Below are positions 22,426 through 35,574 of a stretch of DNA of 64,000 nt, piece after piece (the first letter of the stretch is position 1; every line of letters starts with the position of its first letter). This DNA comes from Bos javanicus. Its lineage: Eukaryota; Chordata; Mammalia; Artiodactyla; Bovidae. The position numbers and the translations under genes were made by a program. Below the pieces are notes generated by a model. That model searched no databases. It was not told the DNA's origin and saw only the letters and a list, made by a program, of their open reading frames with translations. The DNA lies in the NCBI RefSeq assembly GCF_032452875.1, contig NC_083885.1, positions 35,939,925 to 36,003,924 on the forward strand. The letters are read 5' to 3'.

Positions 22426-22869
22426 GAGGCTGGATATTTGTCATTCATTTTGGTTGCTCGGCAGCTGAGCCTCCCTCCTGTGCTTGAGGAATTCCACGCC
22501 TCATGAGGTAGAGCCATTTTCCTTTTCAACTAAGACCTAGACACTGGGCTTAGGCTCGGGCTTCTCCAGTCAGACAAGCCCTACCCGCAACCTGTGCCAC
22601 CCCTCACCAGTTTTGAGTTAGAAGCCAGTGACAGCAAAGGAGCAGGGTCTGCTTCACAACCCTTGTGGGGACTTGATGGGTACAATCTCAGTTTCCAGTG
22701 AGAACAGTGTTATGAGCATCATCCAGCATAAGGGTGTCTGTGGTGCAGGTGGCAGGGCCTGTATGCTAGACTCTAGTCATGGTGGTATCTCCTTAGACCA
22801 CTGCTGAGTTGGGGTTTGGGGCATTGAGTCTCAAGTCTTCTGGAGATTTTGTGAGCTAGGCATGGGATA

Positions 22870-23205
22870 GCTTCCGTGGTAGCTCAGCTGGTAAAGAATC
22901 TGCCTGCAATGAAGGAGACCCTGCTTCGAGTCCTGGGTCAGGAAGATTCCCTGGAGAAGGGATAGGCTACCCATTCCAGTATTCTTGGACTTCCCTGGTA
23001 GCTCAGATGGTAAAGAATCTGCCTGCAATACAGGAGACCTGGGTTCAATCCCTGGGTTGGGAAGATCCTCTGGAGAGCATGGCAACCCACTCTAGTATTC
23101 TTGCCTGGAGAATCCCCATGGAGAGAGGAGCCTGGTGGGCTATAGTCCATGGGGTCACAAAGAGTTGGATATGACTGAGCGACTAAGCACAACACACAGC
23201 ACATA
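22870..23205 (+). repeat. Bov-tA SINE, head-to-tail dimer form
   Basis: A first tRNA-like unit (from 'cttccgtggtagctcagctg' to 'attccagtattcttgg') runs straight into a second, full unit ('acttccctggtagctcagat' to 'gactgagcgactaagcac'). One imperfect duplication, catgggata / cacgggata (22,861-22,869 and 23,206-23,214), encloses both, which suggests insertion as a single unit. Confidence 0.9.
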
Positions 23206-24355
23206 CACGGGATATGAAAAGTGCATTGAAAAATGCCAAGCACCACACACATATAATATATTATTGTTTGGGATTTTGATACTTAAGTAGTGTGTACTCA
23301 GAGCAAGTAGGCCTGAGCTCTGTACCTGCTGAGAGTTCAGACAGGTCTAGGCATGCCTGGAAAGCTGGTGAGAGGGTGTGATGGCAGGAACTTGTGGGTT
23401 AGAACTGGCTCAACAGTTAAAAACTGACCACTGACCCCAAGGCCGTTGGAATGGAGATGGCAGTTGTCAGAGGGCCTGCTGGGCACACACAGGCGGACCA
23501 GCTACTTGCCCTCTTCTACCCTTGGACCATTACCAACAGCCAGGACCGGAGGCGGGGCTAAGCAGGTCACCTGTGGCTGTGCAGCTGCCCCTGGGCATCC
23601 TCACTGGGGCAGAAGAGGAGACCTGTCTGAGTATGGCCCCCACCACAGGAAACACAGGAGGGATTATGAGTAGGTTGGGATTCTACCCTGCGCTGCCTCA
23701 GGCTGCCCTTCGTCCAACTGAGCTGTGGCTTGGGGCTCTCCAGCCCTGCCTGGCTGTGCCTCCAGAGTCCTGCCTCACAGGCTGCCATCTGAATCCATCA
23801 GCCCTGGATGACCCAGAGTGGGGCTGAGGCTGGCACTGCTGCCGTGCCATGAATGGGCCCTTGGGAGTTTTGTGACATTGAGTACAGCCTCTCTGGGGAC
23901 TTTCTATTCTGAACCCCAGATCATGCCCAAATCAGCCCGGAACGTGTATCGGGGGTGGTACTTCTGCCTTAGGGCACTCCCTGAGTGCTGAACACTGGTA
24001 CTGGCCTGATCCTGGCCTTTGCCTAGTACCCTGGTGCACCTCCAGGGAGGACAAAGATCACGGTGTGTCCAAATCAGCCAGAGGTCATGGGCTGGGCCTG
24101 GACCATAGCGTATCAGAAATGCGTTCACATGGTTCAGAGTGATCTTCACAGATGACTGTAGGTTCTATCCCTGCTCTAGCTAGTGATCTTTGTGATGTTA
24201 ATACTGCAATTGTAGATTTTAATCCTCTTGCCAAATATGATTGTATATAATATTATTTTGATATCAAATAAGATAAAATCCACTATGAAGCCAGCATAGA
24301 ATGTAAGTTCTCAAACATCATTTGATCTAAGTAGAGTTTTTCAGTGTCTAAGTTA
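23206..24355. other. Unique non-coding stretch
   Basis: GC-moderate sequence. No exon with convincing splice sites or known repeat was seen. Confidence 0.45.
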
Positions 24356-24359
24356 CTTT

Positions 24360-24540
24360 GTATCAGGCAGTACCCTGGAACTTTACGTGCTTCTCTTATT
24401 AAATCTTTACCACAATTCCACGAACTAAGCACCACTGCAATTCCCGTTTTACAGACAAGGAGACTGAGACCCATCGAGGTTATGGGAGTAGCTGAGAGTC
24501 ACACAGTCAGTAAGTGGCAGAGCTGAGCTGGTCATTCATC
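24360..24540 (-). repeat. MIR SINE, inverted
   Basis: 'gttttacagacaaggagact' then 'agtcacacagtcagtaagtg' then 'gcagagctgagc' is the inverted MIR core. Confidence 0.8.
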
Positions 24541-25034
24541 AGCAGAGCCTGGGAATTGTCTTTTCTTCAGCGCATTCCACTGTGGGGCAGCTCTGGCTGT
24601 TGAAATATTTTCACTTACCTGGAGCTAAAATCTTCTCCCTACGTCAGTCTTATTCCTGTTTCAGCTTATCCCTGTAGCCCGCTGTGGCAGCTCCTGGTCT
24701 CCCAGGGTTCTGGCTCAGTTCTCGATTCCATTCATGGCTGGGGTGCTTCATCCTCTTCCTCTAGGAATAAAGGAACCACTTGGTATCAGCTAAGTCCTTG
24801 TGACAATCACTGCAGCAAGATCAAGGCAGGGCAGCTCTCCAGTTCTTTAATTACTGTGACTCCAAAGGTACTGGGATCCAGTCTGTCCCACTCCTGAAAG
24901 GATTGTATCAAGAAATACCCAGCCACTGGAGGCAGTAGGGACTTGGTAGAAAATTCTCCTTCACTGAGAAAAATGACAGGAAACCAATCAAAACAATAGA
25001 AATAGTATTAATACTAAGCTAAGGATTTTCCTGT
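24541..25034. other. Unique non-coding stretch
   Basis: Nothing recognisable; short chance frames only. Confidence 0.4.
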
Positions 25035-25170
25035 TTCAGTCTCCCTGATCGGAATACAGGCTTCCCGAGTCCAGGGATTTTTGCTAGTTTTGTTTACTGC
25101 TGCATACCCAGTGCCTAGAATGTGCCTAGAACACAGAGAATATGCAAATATTTGTTGAATGAATTGCAAA
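25035..25170 (+). repeat. L2 3' end
   Basis: 'gtttactgctgcatacccag', 'tgcctagaatgtgcctagaa' and 'atatttgttgaatgaattg' are the L2 tail. Confidence 0.75.
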
Positions 25171-26585
25171 TCTAGTTGCACAACCAGTGTAACCTCCTCA
25201 GGTTACTACATTGTTTTGGAGAATAATGTGATCTCCCCAGCCCTTGGCTTTGAATTATCTCACCAATAGGTTTTCTGCTTTTGTTGTGATTTTGGCTCAT
25301 AACCATATGCAAAATACACTGGGTAAATAATCCTGCCTCAAAAACATTTTCCTTTGATTTGGTAAACCTAAGTGTAAACTGGAATTTGGTTCAGCTTGGT
25401 CAAGAGCAAGGAGGGGTTTCTGGATTTCTAGTCTCCTATCCTATGGAAAAATGTTCTGTTGCTTTTGGTTTTGAATTTTAAGCTTGAATTTAGAATGTAA
25501 ATCTACTGGGAAACAGCTAAGTGAGAGGAATGCTAATCTTTATATATTTTTCTCTTTCTCTGTACACAAAAGGTACATTTCATTGTTGAAATTGAGAAAA
25601 TACAGGTAAGCAAAATGATGAAATTAGAGATAAAAATTCCCACCACTCAGAGATGGTTATGGCTATTATTTTTCTGTTTATATCAAATATGAAATTAGCT
25701 GACATCTGACATGGTGATTGATTCAGTGAAGGAGTTGCATTTTTATGATGAGAAGGTAAACATGGGAGATATGATTTCCAGCCCAGGTTGACCTGTGTTA
25801 AGAGGACCCCACAGATCTGAGTCCATCAGGGCACAGAGAACAAAAGTAAATGGATGGATTCACATCCAGTTTACATCCCAGAATCTGACCTTGGAGGGTG
25901 ACCATGGAAGTGTTGGAGGCTAGACTAGAAAGTAAGTGAGGAAAACAACTCAATTTGACCTGGCCGAGCATCCCAGATTTGACATACAGCAAATTTCATG
26001 ATGTCTTCTAGAAATGGGAGTATCTTTTCCAGAGAACTGAAGGTGAGATAATCCTGAAAGAGTTGGCCCAAGGATGACTCTCAGCAAGACAGGCTGTGCA
26101 AGCAAGGCTCTGGGGACAGTGAACACAGTGACCATGAGGGCTTGCTGTGTAATTGACTGGTTTTCTCTGGACCAGTTCTTTTCCACCCTGATTTTCTAGG
26201 GAGGGCCCATGTCACTTCTGGTTTATGACTCACTGCAGGAAAATGTGACGATCTGTGTGACCTGGGCCTCAGGTCCTGTCCTTGGTCGACTTAGCACCTT
26301 CAAGCCTCTCTGTATGGGATTCCTAGGAAGCCTGGGGCATGGGCCAGATGGTTTACATTTTTCTTTAAAGTTAATGCAAATTTTGCTTTCTTCTCCATGA
26401 GATTTTTCTGAATATTAGAATAGTATTTTGAAAAATCTTTAAGTGAATTCGACGTTCCAGGGTGCTAGGCACACAGGCATTTTGTGTAACTGTGACTTGA
26501 ATGAATACATGCTGTTTGCTCCCGTCTCTGGGATGCTCTTACTCAGATTGTGGTAAGTCTGAGAAGGCATGATGGGACCACTGGG
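25171..26585. other. Unique non-coding stretch
   Basis: A fragment near 25,570-25,680 ('attgagaaaatacaggtaag', 'attcccaccactcagagatg') looks like an old L1-class repeat. The rest is unassigned and no exon was recognised. Confidence 0.45.
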
Positions 26586-26589
26586 CTGG

Positions 26590-26760
26590 GAGGTAAAGAG
26601 TTTAATATTCACTGGGCACCACGTACATGCCAGGGAAGGTGCCAGGTGTTTTTCGTACACAGCCTCAGTTTAGTCCTCATAATCCTACCAGGGTCCCTAT
26701 TTTATGGGCAAGTAATTGGAGAATTGGAGAAATTAGGTAACTTTCTCAAGGTCTAGAATG
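26590..26760 (-). repeat. MIR SINE, inverted
   Basis: 'cactgggcaccacgtacatg', 'gcctcagtttagtcctcata', 'ccctattttatgggcaagta' and 'taggtaactttctcaaggtc' run in inverted MIR order. Confidence 0.65.
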
Positions 26761-28919
26761 GGGCAGAACCAAGTATGATATACCATGTGGCCCACTGAGG
26801 CCAATCCACCCATCAATTTCCTGAAGACTGCATGGGGAATGCCATCCACTGCGGTGTCCTAGGGGCATGAAAGAGACTCCCCATGTTCCATCTTCCTGTA
26901 CTGGAGGCTGAAAGAACCGGGTCACAGAATTTGATGGTGGGCAGGGAAAGGCAGCACCTCTGGGGGTCTGGAGCACATCTTCTCATTCCACATTCCACAC
27001 CCTGGGATGCTCCGTGCTGAAAAGGGCACTCTTTCTATGTTATTTCAGGACAACAACCATTCAGGATGTTTGTTGGCATTTGTAGTTCATTTAATCCTTT
27101 GAACTTTGTTCCTCGTCTGTTATGGCTCAAGTTCAAGTTTCACTGTCTCCACTCGGCCATAGTTGAGTGTCCCCAGTTGAGGGGCTCCCCATGGCTTTGT
27201 GGAACTCTCCAAAAGCACAAATTACAAGGTTCTAGATGACTTACAGATGTCCTGGGGTGGTGGTAAACATGATTATTCAGTGAGGGCGTTGCAGTCCCTG
27301 AGGTAGATGTGGCCATTTCACCTTCCAGCAAGAGCCCACAATGTCTTTCTCCTCCTCTTTAAGTTTACCCCACTGCATCCTCAGCTCTCACTTACAAAAC
27401 CCCCTCCCTAGGGCACAAGCCAGGCAGCGGGTGTGTGTTGGGGAGGGAGGTGGTAGACTGGGGACTTAAGCCTGGAGTTCTGGATTCCTTAAGGCAATTA
27501 TAAGTGGTTGCAAAAAGTAAATATGCTGTGAACCCACTATATACTGGCTTAGAGAAGGACCTGGAAGGCTTGATTCTGGGTGTTCACCAGCACTGGTGTC
27601 TCTGGGAGGGAGTCCACACATCCTTCAGTTCTTTTTCCTGTCTGCACTTTTACTTTTTATGACATGAACATGCATTGTTTTTCTAATAAGAGAAAAGAGG
27701 ACTATAAACAACTCCTGTTGGATATTTAGGTAATTCTGATTTTTTATGAGTATAAACAATGCAGAGCAGGAATAGTTGCCAGAAAATGAGTTAAAAATTG
27801 TAAAGCGCAAAAAAGTAGAACACATCTCTAAATTCTGAAAAACTGACAAATTGCTTAAAGATGTTTAAGAGGGTGATAAAACTGCTGCAGTGGTCAGCAG
27901 CAAGTCCCTATTCAAAAAGCAAAGACTGGACACAATAGTCTTCAACCCAGGCATTCTGTCAATAATGGTTCATCAGGTTGACCAAAATACCACATTTTAG
28001 AAACTTGTAAACTTCTCTTTTTAACACCTTAAGTACCAGTCACTGGTGCAGGGGTGGGAAGTAAAGACAGAAATCTCCTCTGATTGTTACCTCTGAGTTT
28101 GTGGAGTGGACCTGAGGCCCAGAGACGTAGGTGGGGAAAATTGTGTGCCCATAGCAGTCCCTTGACTGGTGAGTGACCCAGAAGCAGGGTGGGGTACAGC
28201 CTGCTACTTCAATGTTGAATACGTCAACTCCAGTCATTCAGATGGCTTTTCTATATAATGGCTTTTAAGATACAACAATACACTGTTGTTTCTTATGAAA
28301 AAGAAAACTGGAGAAGTCTATTTTGTTCCCCAACCCCAGCTGTCCCCAGAGCTGCTGTCACCTAACCAGCACTCTCAGTGACCTTAAGCCCCATATCCAG
28401 CTGTACCCTCTCTGCCTACCCCCTCCTGGAATAATCCAGCTTTCCAGTGTTTCTGTGGGGCTTCAGGTCTGTCCAGCTCTACTGGGACAAAAGAAAATTA
28501 GCACCACTACAGAGATGTGGTTTCCACCTCAGCTGGCTCTTTGTCAGTCCTTTTATTTACACTTGGCCAGACACTAATTTCATTCCCCATGGTGGCTGCT
28601 TCCTGCTTGTCCAGCTCTCCTCAGAAGATCCACCCCACTGCTGTCTCTGTCTCCAGTGACTGTAATGTCTGCTGCTCTGGGAGCATGGAGTGTGTCAGGT
28701 TCTCAGCTCCTAGCTTTCTGGCTGCCAACAGGATTCATGCGTCATTTCCAAAGGCAGCTTCCTCCTAGGCTCCCCCTCCTACCCTGTCTTGCTGCTTCCA
28801 GGACCCAGGTCAATAAATTACCCTTTCTTTCTTTCTCTGATTCCCTAATCCTTCCCTTTCCTTTCCTTCTCTCTACAAGCATAATTCTGTCCCATTCTAG
28901 AAAACCTTAGCTTTACTAT
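26761..28919. other. Unique non-coding stretch
   Basis: No exon was recognised. A polypyrimidine tract at about 28,816-28,876 (ccctttctttctttctctg, ttccctttcctttccttctc) precedes the L2 at 28,920. Confidence 0.45.
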
Positions 28920-29500
28920 CTCTTCTGGGCACCTCCCACACTGTCTTTTGAACAAAGGTCTTGAAAGTAACCCATGTTTTGAGCCTCCATTTCCTTCTTT
29001 GATTCCCCACCAAGTCGGGACTCTACCCCCATCATTCTAACAAGACTGCCCTTGCTGAGGCCACTAGCGGCACTTTGTCAAGTTATTAATGACATCTTTT
29101 CATGTGAACTGATTTACCTCTGTGATATGTGATCAGTTTCTGTAATGCCTCCTTAAATTCTTGTGATTTCATTGGCTTTTTAAAAATATATTTATTTATT
29201 TGGCTGTGCCAGTTCATGGTTGAGGTATGTAGGATCTTCGATCTTTGTCATGATACGTGATATCTTTAGTTGCAGCATGTGGGATCTAGTTCCCTGACCA
29301 GGAATCAAACCCCAGCCCCCTGCGTTGGGAGTTTGGAGTCTTAGCCACTGGGCCACCAGGGAAGTCCCTCATTGGCTTTTCTTGTCTCCTAATGTTTCCC
29401 AGTTGTTTGCTCTGACCTCCTTTCATCAACCTTAACTACTGGTGTGCCTCCAATTTTGTCCTTGGCCCTGCTGCTCAGCCTTCCTGCCTCAGCTTCTTTC
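28920..29500 (+). repeat. L2 LINE RT-region relic, split by a SINE
   Basis: 'gactgcccttgctgaggcca' and, after the SINE, 'cagttgtttgctctgacctc' and 'tccaattttgtccttggccc' follow the order of the L2 reverse-transcriptase region, heavily decayed. The CHR SINE at 29,181-29,368 interrupts it. Confidence 0.55.
29181..29368 (-). repeat. CHR-type SINE, inverted
   Basis: 'atttatttatttggctgtgc' (A-tail side), 'tagttccctgaccaggaatc' and 'gccactgggccaccagggaa'. A perfect 12-bp duplication, tcattggctttt, flanks it (29,169-29,180 and 29,369-29,380). Confidence 0.95.
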
Positions 29501-29849
29501 CATGAGCTTTTTAGTGAGAACGGGTTTGGCTGTGGCTGGTGGCTGCCCAGCAGAGTACAGTGGAACCAGAAACTATTGGATCTCTTTGATTTCTAAAACA
29601 GCCGATTAACTTTAACCCAGAAGATTAAATTTCTAATGATGGAAATTTGGGCATTGGACCCTTGATGACTTTGATGCAGACCAGTCTTGTGTATCATTCT
29701 CACATTCACCATTAGGAAGCCATCCCCTACCTGCTCCAGGACCCAGTGAAACAGAGCATGGCTCATGAAGGCTCTGTGCCCATAGGGCTGGCAGCTCCAT
29801 GTTACATCTCAGAATCTTCCATATTGACACAGGTAACTCTAATTCATTT

Positions 29850-29905
29850 GCCTGTGTGCCACAACTAAAACCCAACACAGCCAAATAAAAATAAATGTGT
29901 GTGTG
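29850..29905 (+). repeat. CHR-type SINE 3' tail remnant
   Basis: 'cctgtgtgccacaactaaaa' then 'cccaacacagccaaataaaa' is the 3' end of the longer CHR SINE; a (GT)n and a T-run follow. Confidence 0.55.
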
Positions 29906-30740
29906 GTTGTTTTTTTTTTTTTTAAACTATCTGATGGAAAAGTATGGAAACTCTTTCTAGAGACTAAGTCAACTACAGCTGTGATTGGCTTCTCCAGTTT
30001 GTGGCTCCTTGTCTAATCTAGTGAAATGTAAAGTCAACGTGATAATCATCAGTGAAAGTCAGGCAATTTTGACTAACCGAACTATACTCCAGTGCAAACA
30101 ATAATAAGGCATGGTAAGAAACAGCATAAAAGCTGGTTCTGAAATATTTCTGAACAAATTTGCTTTTAAAATTGTAAGACTGTTTTCTCAACAAATATTA
30201 TTTAGAATAGAAGAGTTAATTTCATATTCCATGCAGTATGAGTAGAAAGCCCTGAAATTGGATCTGGATCAGAATGGAAAATTTGAAGAGTTCTGGGATT
30301 TCTTGAGCCTGAGCAGCCAAATACTTGGTAGGAGAAGTCCTTTTCATATGTGTGTTAATATTCTTGCTGTCTTAAAAATAAATATTTGCCCTCAAAAAGA
30401 CATTTCTAAAAATAAATTCAGTTTCAATTTTGTTCTCCCTTTTTAAAAAAAGTGGTTTGAGCTAACATAATTTTTTGCTATTCCTATCCACTAAAATGAT
30501 CAAAAACACTGGATTTCCAAAATTCAGCTGGTGGTAGAGTTTGCTAGGAGAAAATAATAGATTTTAAAGAAAGCAACAGGGAACACCCAAAATTGCGTTT
30601 ATTCGGAGCATAACTATACATTTTTACAGCCATTCATTAACTGTTTCATGCAGAGCCTGGAGGTCCACTCTGAACTTATGGCAAACTGAGAGCTACAGAG
30701 CAGCTGCTTCCACGCCTGGAGACGAGCGAGAGGTGGTTAG
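29906..30740. other. AT-rich non-coding stretch
   Basis: No exon or repeat recognised beyond a T-run at about 29,911-29,925. Confidence 0.45.
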
Positions 30741-30744
30741 AAAG

Positions 30745-30905
30745 AGAGCAAGGAGGAAATTACACTTGTGAGGTGTTTGTTTTATGACACTTGTTTAACA
30801 CACATCCTTACTTAATTCTCATGACTGGGCCCCTTGGCAGACAGGGAAACCGAGGCACAGAGCAGGACAGTCACTCAGCAAGGCCACAGAGCAGAGAAGC
30901 CACGG
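30745..30905 (-). repeat. MIR SINE, inverted
   Basis: 'cacttgtgaggtgtttgttt', 'ttaattctcatgactgggcc' and 'agggaaaccgaggcacagag' fit an inverted MIR. Confidence 0.65.
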
Positions 30906-32588
30906 GAGCCGTCCAGCTTAAACACTCTGTCCCTCTGAAGGCCAGCAGTGAGCCCTGTGGCCTGCGGGAGGAAGCCGAGCGCTCTCTGGGGCACATGCAC
31001 CTCTGGTCTTCTTCTCCTTTCTCTGTTCTCCTTTTGGTTGTCCTTTGTCAGGGTCACATGGAGAGAAGTGGCCACTTTCAGAGGACTGGCCCCAAAGTGC
31101 TCTGTGCCAGCAAAAGGCTGTCTGAGAGCCACAGAGGTTTAGAGAAGTTCAGTTTCTCTGATGGGGGAGGATCAACAGCCCAGAGAGCCTTTACTGGGGA
31201 ATCAGGCCGGTTAGACTGAGCTGCGCTCAGCAGGTGAGGCTCCCTGTGCAGCCTGACACAGGGCAGGGAGTGTCGTAAAGACCAGGAACCTGAAGCCAGG
31301 AAAGAAGTGATCTGCCCAGGATCCTGCAGCAAATCGTGGCAGAACTAGGCTCGGCACTGGGCTTCTCCCTGCCTTGGTTTGGGTCAGCACATGCCACATG
31401 GCTGCTGATGGTTAGAGATGGCACTCGTAGGTGGATGCTGGCATCTCAGCGTCATTCTCGTTTCTTAGAAGCCTTGGAGCCACATTCTTCTTAGGAGTTG
31501 ATTATACGTTTCCAAATTAACTCCTTGACGCTTGTTTGAGATCCTGGCATCTTGAACTGTAATATGTGTTTCCTGCCTCATCCCAGCTCTACTCTAGATT
31601 TTGGATGATAAACAGATGGGAGCAGTTAATATGAAATTCCTTAGGGCAGGATTTACTAACTGTATCTGTGTGGCCTGAAGGAGCTAAGAGAACCCTGACG
31701 TTCTAGACCTGTGGTGTCGTGCCCTAGGGATTATCTAGCTGGGTCTGCAAGGTGAGCATGCAACCATCTCCAGAGCACCCAGCAGAGCACCCCAGGGTGG
31801 AGCTCTCTTGGCCACTGTGGCTCTTCCTCTTCTGGCCTTTCCAGTCTCTGGTGTGCTTTGCCCAGCAGTGTCTCTGAGATGCTGCAGACAAGAACATAGG
31901 GAGTCCAGATGACAAAGGTGCCCAGTTTGAGAGCTGTCTCCAGCCAATTGCTGAGTTCCCTCAGTCTCTCTGATTCCTGGCCTCAAGCCCAACTTAGCCG
32001 CTCTTAGCATCTCAGCTTGGCTCCTGGGATCTCCAGGAGGCTTCCACCCTCAGTCATGACGGCCCCCTCAAGCATATCTCTCAAATCTTGAATGAACCTG
32101 CCTCGAGCTCCTGTTCCCATCTAATTCCTGAGGAGCCCCTAGTTTCTTACCCTGAACCCCCGTACTTTGTCATACCCCTCATTCCTTCTAGACTATCCTC
32201 CATCAAGTGGGATCAGGGAATGCTTGTAAGGCACGACCAACCAACTCGATACTTTGGCAGGTGGGTGTGGGTTAAGGCCAGATTGGATCAGATAGGAGAC
32301 AAAATAGCCAGAGGCGGGAGAGAGCAGCTGGACACAGGGATACTCAGGAGTCAGGCCAAGGAAGTCCAGCTTTGGTATGAGTCCACAGAATGAGTGAAGA
32401 CTGAACACGAGTCTCACAGCTGAGAAGGCCAAAGCCTGAGGAAGGTGGCTTGGAGGCAAGTGGCGAGTGAAAAGCAGAGACAGGAAGCCAGCTGCAGCAA
32501 CAGAGAGTCTCAGGCTCATGTGCATCTCAGCTTCTTAAATGAAGGGCTTCAGAGAGCTTCCAGGTTAGTGAACGCGTTAAGGTGCCGG
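30906..32588. other. Unique non-coding stretch
   Basis: A decayed inverted MIR is likely at about 31,260-31,355 ('gaagtgatctgcccaggatc', 'ggcagaactaggctc'). No exon was recognised. The open frames at 30,791-31,219 and 32,088-32,393 have no family resemblance I can name. Confidence 0.45.
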
Positions 32589-32820
32589 TGGTGGCTTCCC
32601 CAATGGCTCAGCTGGTAAAGAATCTGCCTGCAATTCAGGAGACACAGGAGATGTGGGTTCGATCCCTGGGTTGGGAAGATCTCCTGCAGGAGGAAATGGC
32701 AACCCACTCCAGTATTCTTGCCTGGAAAATCCCATGAACAGAGGAACCTGGTGGGCTCCAGTCCATGGGTTGCAAAGTGTTAGACACAACTGAGTGACTA
32801 ACACTTTCTTCTTTCTTTTC
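32589..32820 (+). repeat. Bov-tA SINE
   Basis: 'cttccccaatggctcagctg' to 'gactaacactttcttctttc'. It has a 12-bp duplication ttaaggtgccgg / ttaaggtgctgg (32,577-32,588 and 32,821-32,832) and a short internal repeat in the 'aggagacacaggagatg' part. Confidence 0.95.
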
Positions 32821-33079
32821 TTAAGGTGCTGGGCAGGTGATGTGTTCACAGAGAACATGGAAGCTCTGTGCCCCTTCCCCATACTTTGCTCCTTGGATCT
32901 CTTCTGTTTGACAGTTCCCAACTTGGAACCTTTATAATAAACCAATAATAGTAAGTATAGTGTTTCCCTGAGTTCTGTGAGCAAACTATGGAACATGAAG
33001 AGGGGGTCATGGAAACTCCCAATTTGTAGCTGAGTCGAAAGTGTGGGTAACCTGGAGACCCACTACTTCTGATGGTTGT

Positions 33080-33225
33080 CTGAAGAGGGGCAATCTTGTG
33101 GGGCTGAGCCTTTTATCTTTGGGGTCTGTTCTAATTCTAGGTCAGAATTGCTGAATGTAAGGAAAAACCCCACACATTTGGTATCAGAAGTATTGTGAGT
33201 GGAGGAAACAGTTTTTCCTTTGGTC
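33080..33225 (+). repeat. Probable MaLR (MST/MLT1-type) LTR remnant
   Basis: 'ctaggtcagaattgctgaat' followed by 'accccacacatttggtatca' and 'gaagtattgtgagtgg' resembles the end of an ERVL-MaLR LTR. Only a piece is left; no internal retroviral sequence was recognised. Confidence 0.4.
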
Positions 33226-33424
33226 ATGAAAGAAGTAGTCCCAAATGTCCACTCTGTGGTCAACATTTTGAATCAGGCTTTCCTTCAGTGAGGCTGATGC
33301 TGTCGAGGATAATCCACAAGGGTGACGGAGGGTCATAGTTGTTGGCAGGGCTGACAGCAGGATGGGGAATTGCATTCTCAGCCTTGTTCATACTTTAGTT
33401 AATATAAATCTATGGTAACCATTG

Positions 33425-33626
33425 GGCTTCCCTGGTGGCTCAGTGGTAAAGAATTCACCTGCCAATACAGGAAACACAGGTTTGATCCCTGGGTCAGGAA
33501 GATCCCCTGGAGAAGGAAATGGCAGCCCACTCCAGTGTTCTTGCCTGGGAAAAGCCATGGACAGGCGTGCTGCCGTCCATGGAGTCACAAGAGTTGAAAA
33601 CGACTTACCGACAAAACAACAGCAGT
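33425..33626 (+). repeat. Bov-tA SINE
   Basis: 'ggcttccctggtggctcagt' to 'ggagtcacaagagttgaaaa'. The imperfect duplication is ggtaaccattg / gggaaccattg (33,414-33,424 and 33,627-33,637). Confidence 0.95.
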
Positions 33627-33637
33627 GGGAACCATTG

Positions 33638-34482
33638 CCACTGTAGTCCCTTGTAGTGCTTGAATGCAATAGAAATTAACTTCCTCATGTAGAGTCGACT
33701 ATTTGGCCCTCAGAAAGCCAAGCCCTGATGACATGAAGAATTGCTGGCCTGGGTACTAGAAGGGAGAGAGTTAAGAATTTGGCTTTGCAAGGTCACCAAC
33801 CTCTGGGTGAGTCAGCCAGAATGACAGTCTGTCCAGAGGACCATAGAGATCTCAACGAGGTCAGGATGGTAAAGATTGGAATTTGGGTTCTGTCAATTGC
33901 TGGAGGAGTACTTTGCACACAGCATTGTCTTCCTGGCTCCAGAATTATTTCACAACTCGTTGTAGGTTTTGTAATAACCATCTTGTCCAACAGGCCTGAC
34001 CTGAAGGGTAAGCTCCTTGGGGAATCAGATGGGGCTCAGCATCTCAGCTCTGCCTTATCCAGTTCTGCAGCAGTGTTAGGAGTATTCCCCAAGTAGGTTG
34101 CTACACATCCCACAAACAAGGCAGGAATGACAGCCTTCTACATGCTCCACTCGGTTGGGCGGACTCTCCAGGATCCTCATGTCATCACCACTGGTCCCAG
34201 TGAAAAACCAGCCCTTTTTCTGCTTCCCATGGAGGCTGCTCCATCCTTGTCTTCCTCTTCCCCAGGGGGAGAGGCTGGACACAGAAGGCACTGCCCTGCC
34301 TTTGAGAAACTTGAAACAACTGGGGGAGATATAGCCAAATAGGTAAAGAATAGCTGGATGGCAGAGGAGACATAGTTCTGTAGATAAACCCCACACCCAC
34401 GCCTGCACCCAACCAGGAGAGCAGAGTGACTGGTCTCCACCAAGGGGCTGAAGGCTGCCACATTCCCTCCTCCTCCTTCTTT
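33638..34482. other. Unique non-coding stretch
   Basis: No exon or repeat was recognised; overlapping minus-strand frames at 34,076-34,525 look like chance. Confidence 0.4.
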
Positions 34483-35574
34483 TGAATAGCCTTATTGAAG
34501 TATAATTGATGTATAGTAAACTCACATGTTTGAAGAATACAATTTGATTAGTTTGACCTAGGTCTCCCCTGTGAAGCCATCACCACCGTCAGGACATTGA
34601 GCGTATTCGTCACTCATTTCCTTGTGCCCCTTTGAAGCCCCACCTTCCTGCCCCTTCTGCCCACTCAGCCACCCATCGATCTGCTGTCAGTCACTATAAG
34701 TTGGTTTTCTGTTTCTAGAATTGGATGTGTGTGGAATCATACAGTATGTGTATTTTTTTTATCTGCCTTCTTTTACTCAACATTATTATTTATGTTGTTG
34801 CATATATGATTACTTTGTTCCTTTTTGTTGCTGAGTAGTATTCTACCATATGCATATACCACAATTGGTTTATCCATTAATATGTTGATGGACATTTGAG
34901 TTGTTTCTAGCTTGGAGCTACTAGAAATACAGCTTCAATGAATGTTCATATATCAATACAAGAATTTGTGTGAGTATATGTTTTTATGATTCTTGGGCAT
35001 GAAATGGCTGGCTCATGTGTCTAACTTTAAAAAAAACCTGCCAAACTTCTCCCCAGAATAGTTGAATCATTTTACATTTCCACTTACAGTTTCTCCCTAT
35101 CCCTGTCAACATTCAGAATTGATTGGTCTTTTAAATTTTAGCCATTCTAGGGGATGTGTCATGGTATCTTATTAACTTACCATTATTTCCCAAATAACTA
35201 GTGATGTTGAACATTTTTCATGTGTTTATTTGCCATCCATATATTTTCTTTGGTGAAGTGTCCCTTCAAATTCTTTGCCCATTTTTAAAGCTGGGTTGTT
35301 TACATTAATATAATAGGTAAAATAATTATAACATAGTTTATATGTTACATATTAGACATTAAAATTAAAATATATCTTAGGTTTAGAAAATATTTTTAGA
35401 TTATATATTATATTTAAATATTTACAAACTGTATATCCACCAAAAGGTTTGTATTTCAAATATCTATTCAAATATATTATATTCTTTCTGGGAACTTATT
35501 GACAGTTTCTATGGTAAAATGGAATCAGGTAACAACTATATTGAAACATCAAGGAGACTAAAGTTTATACTTGC

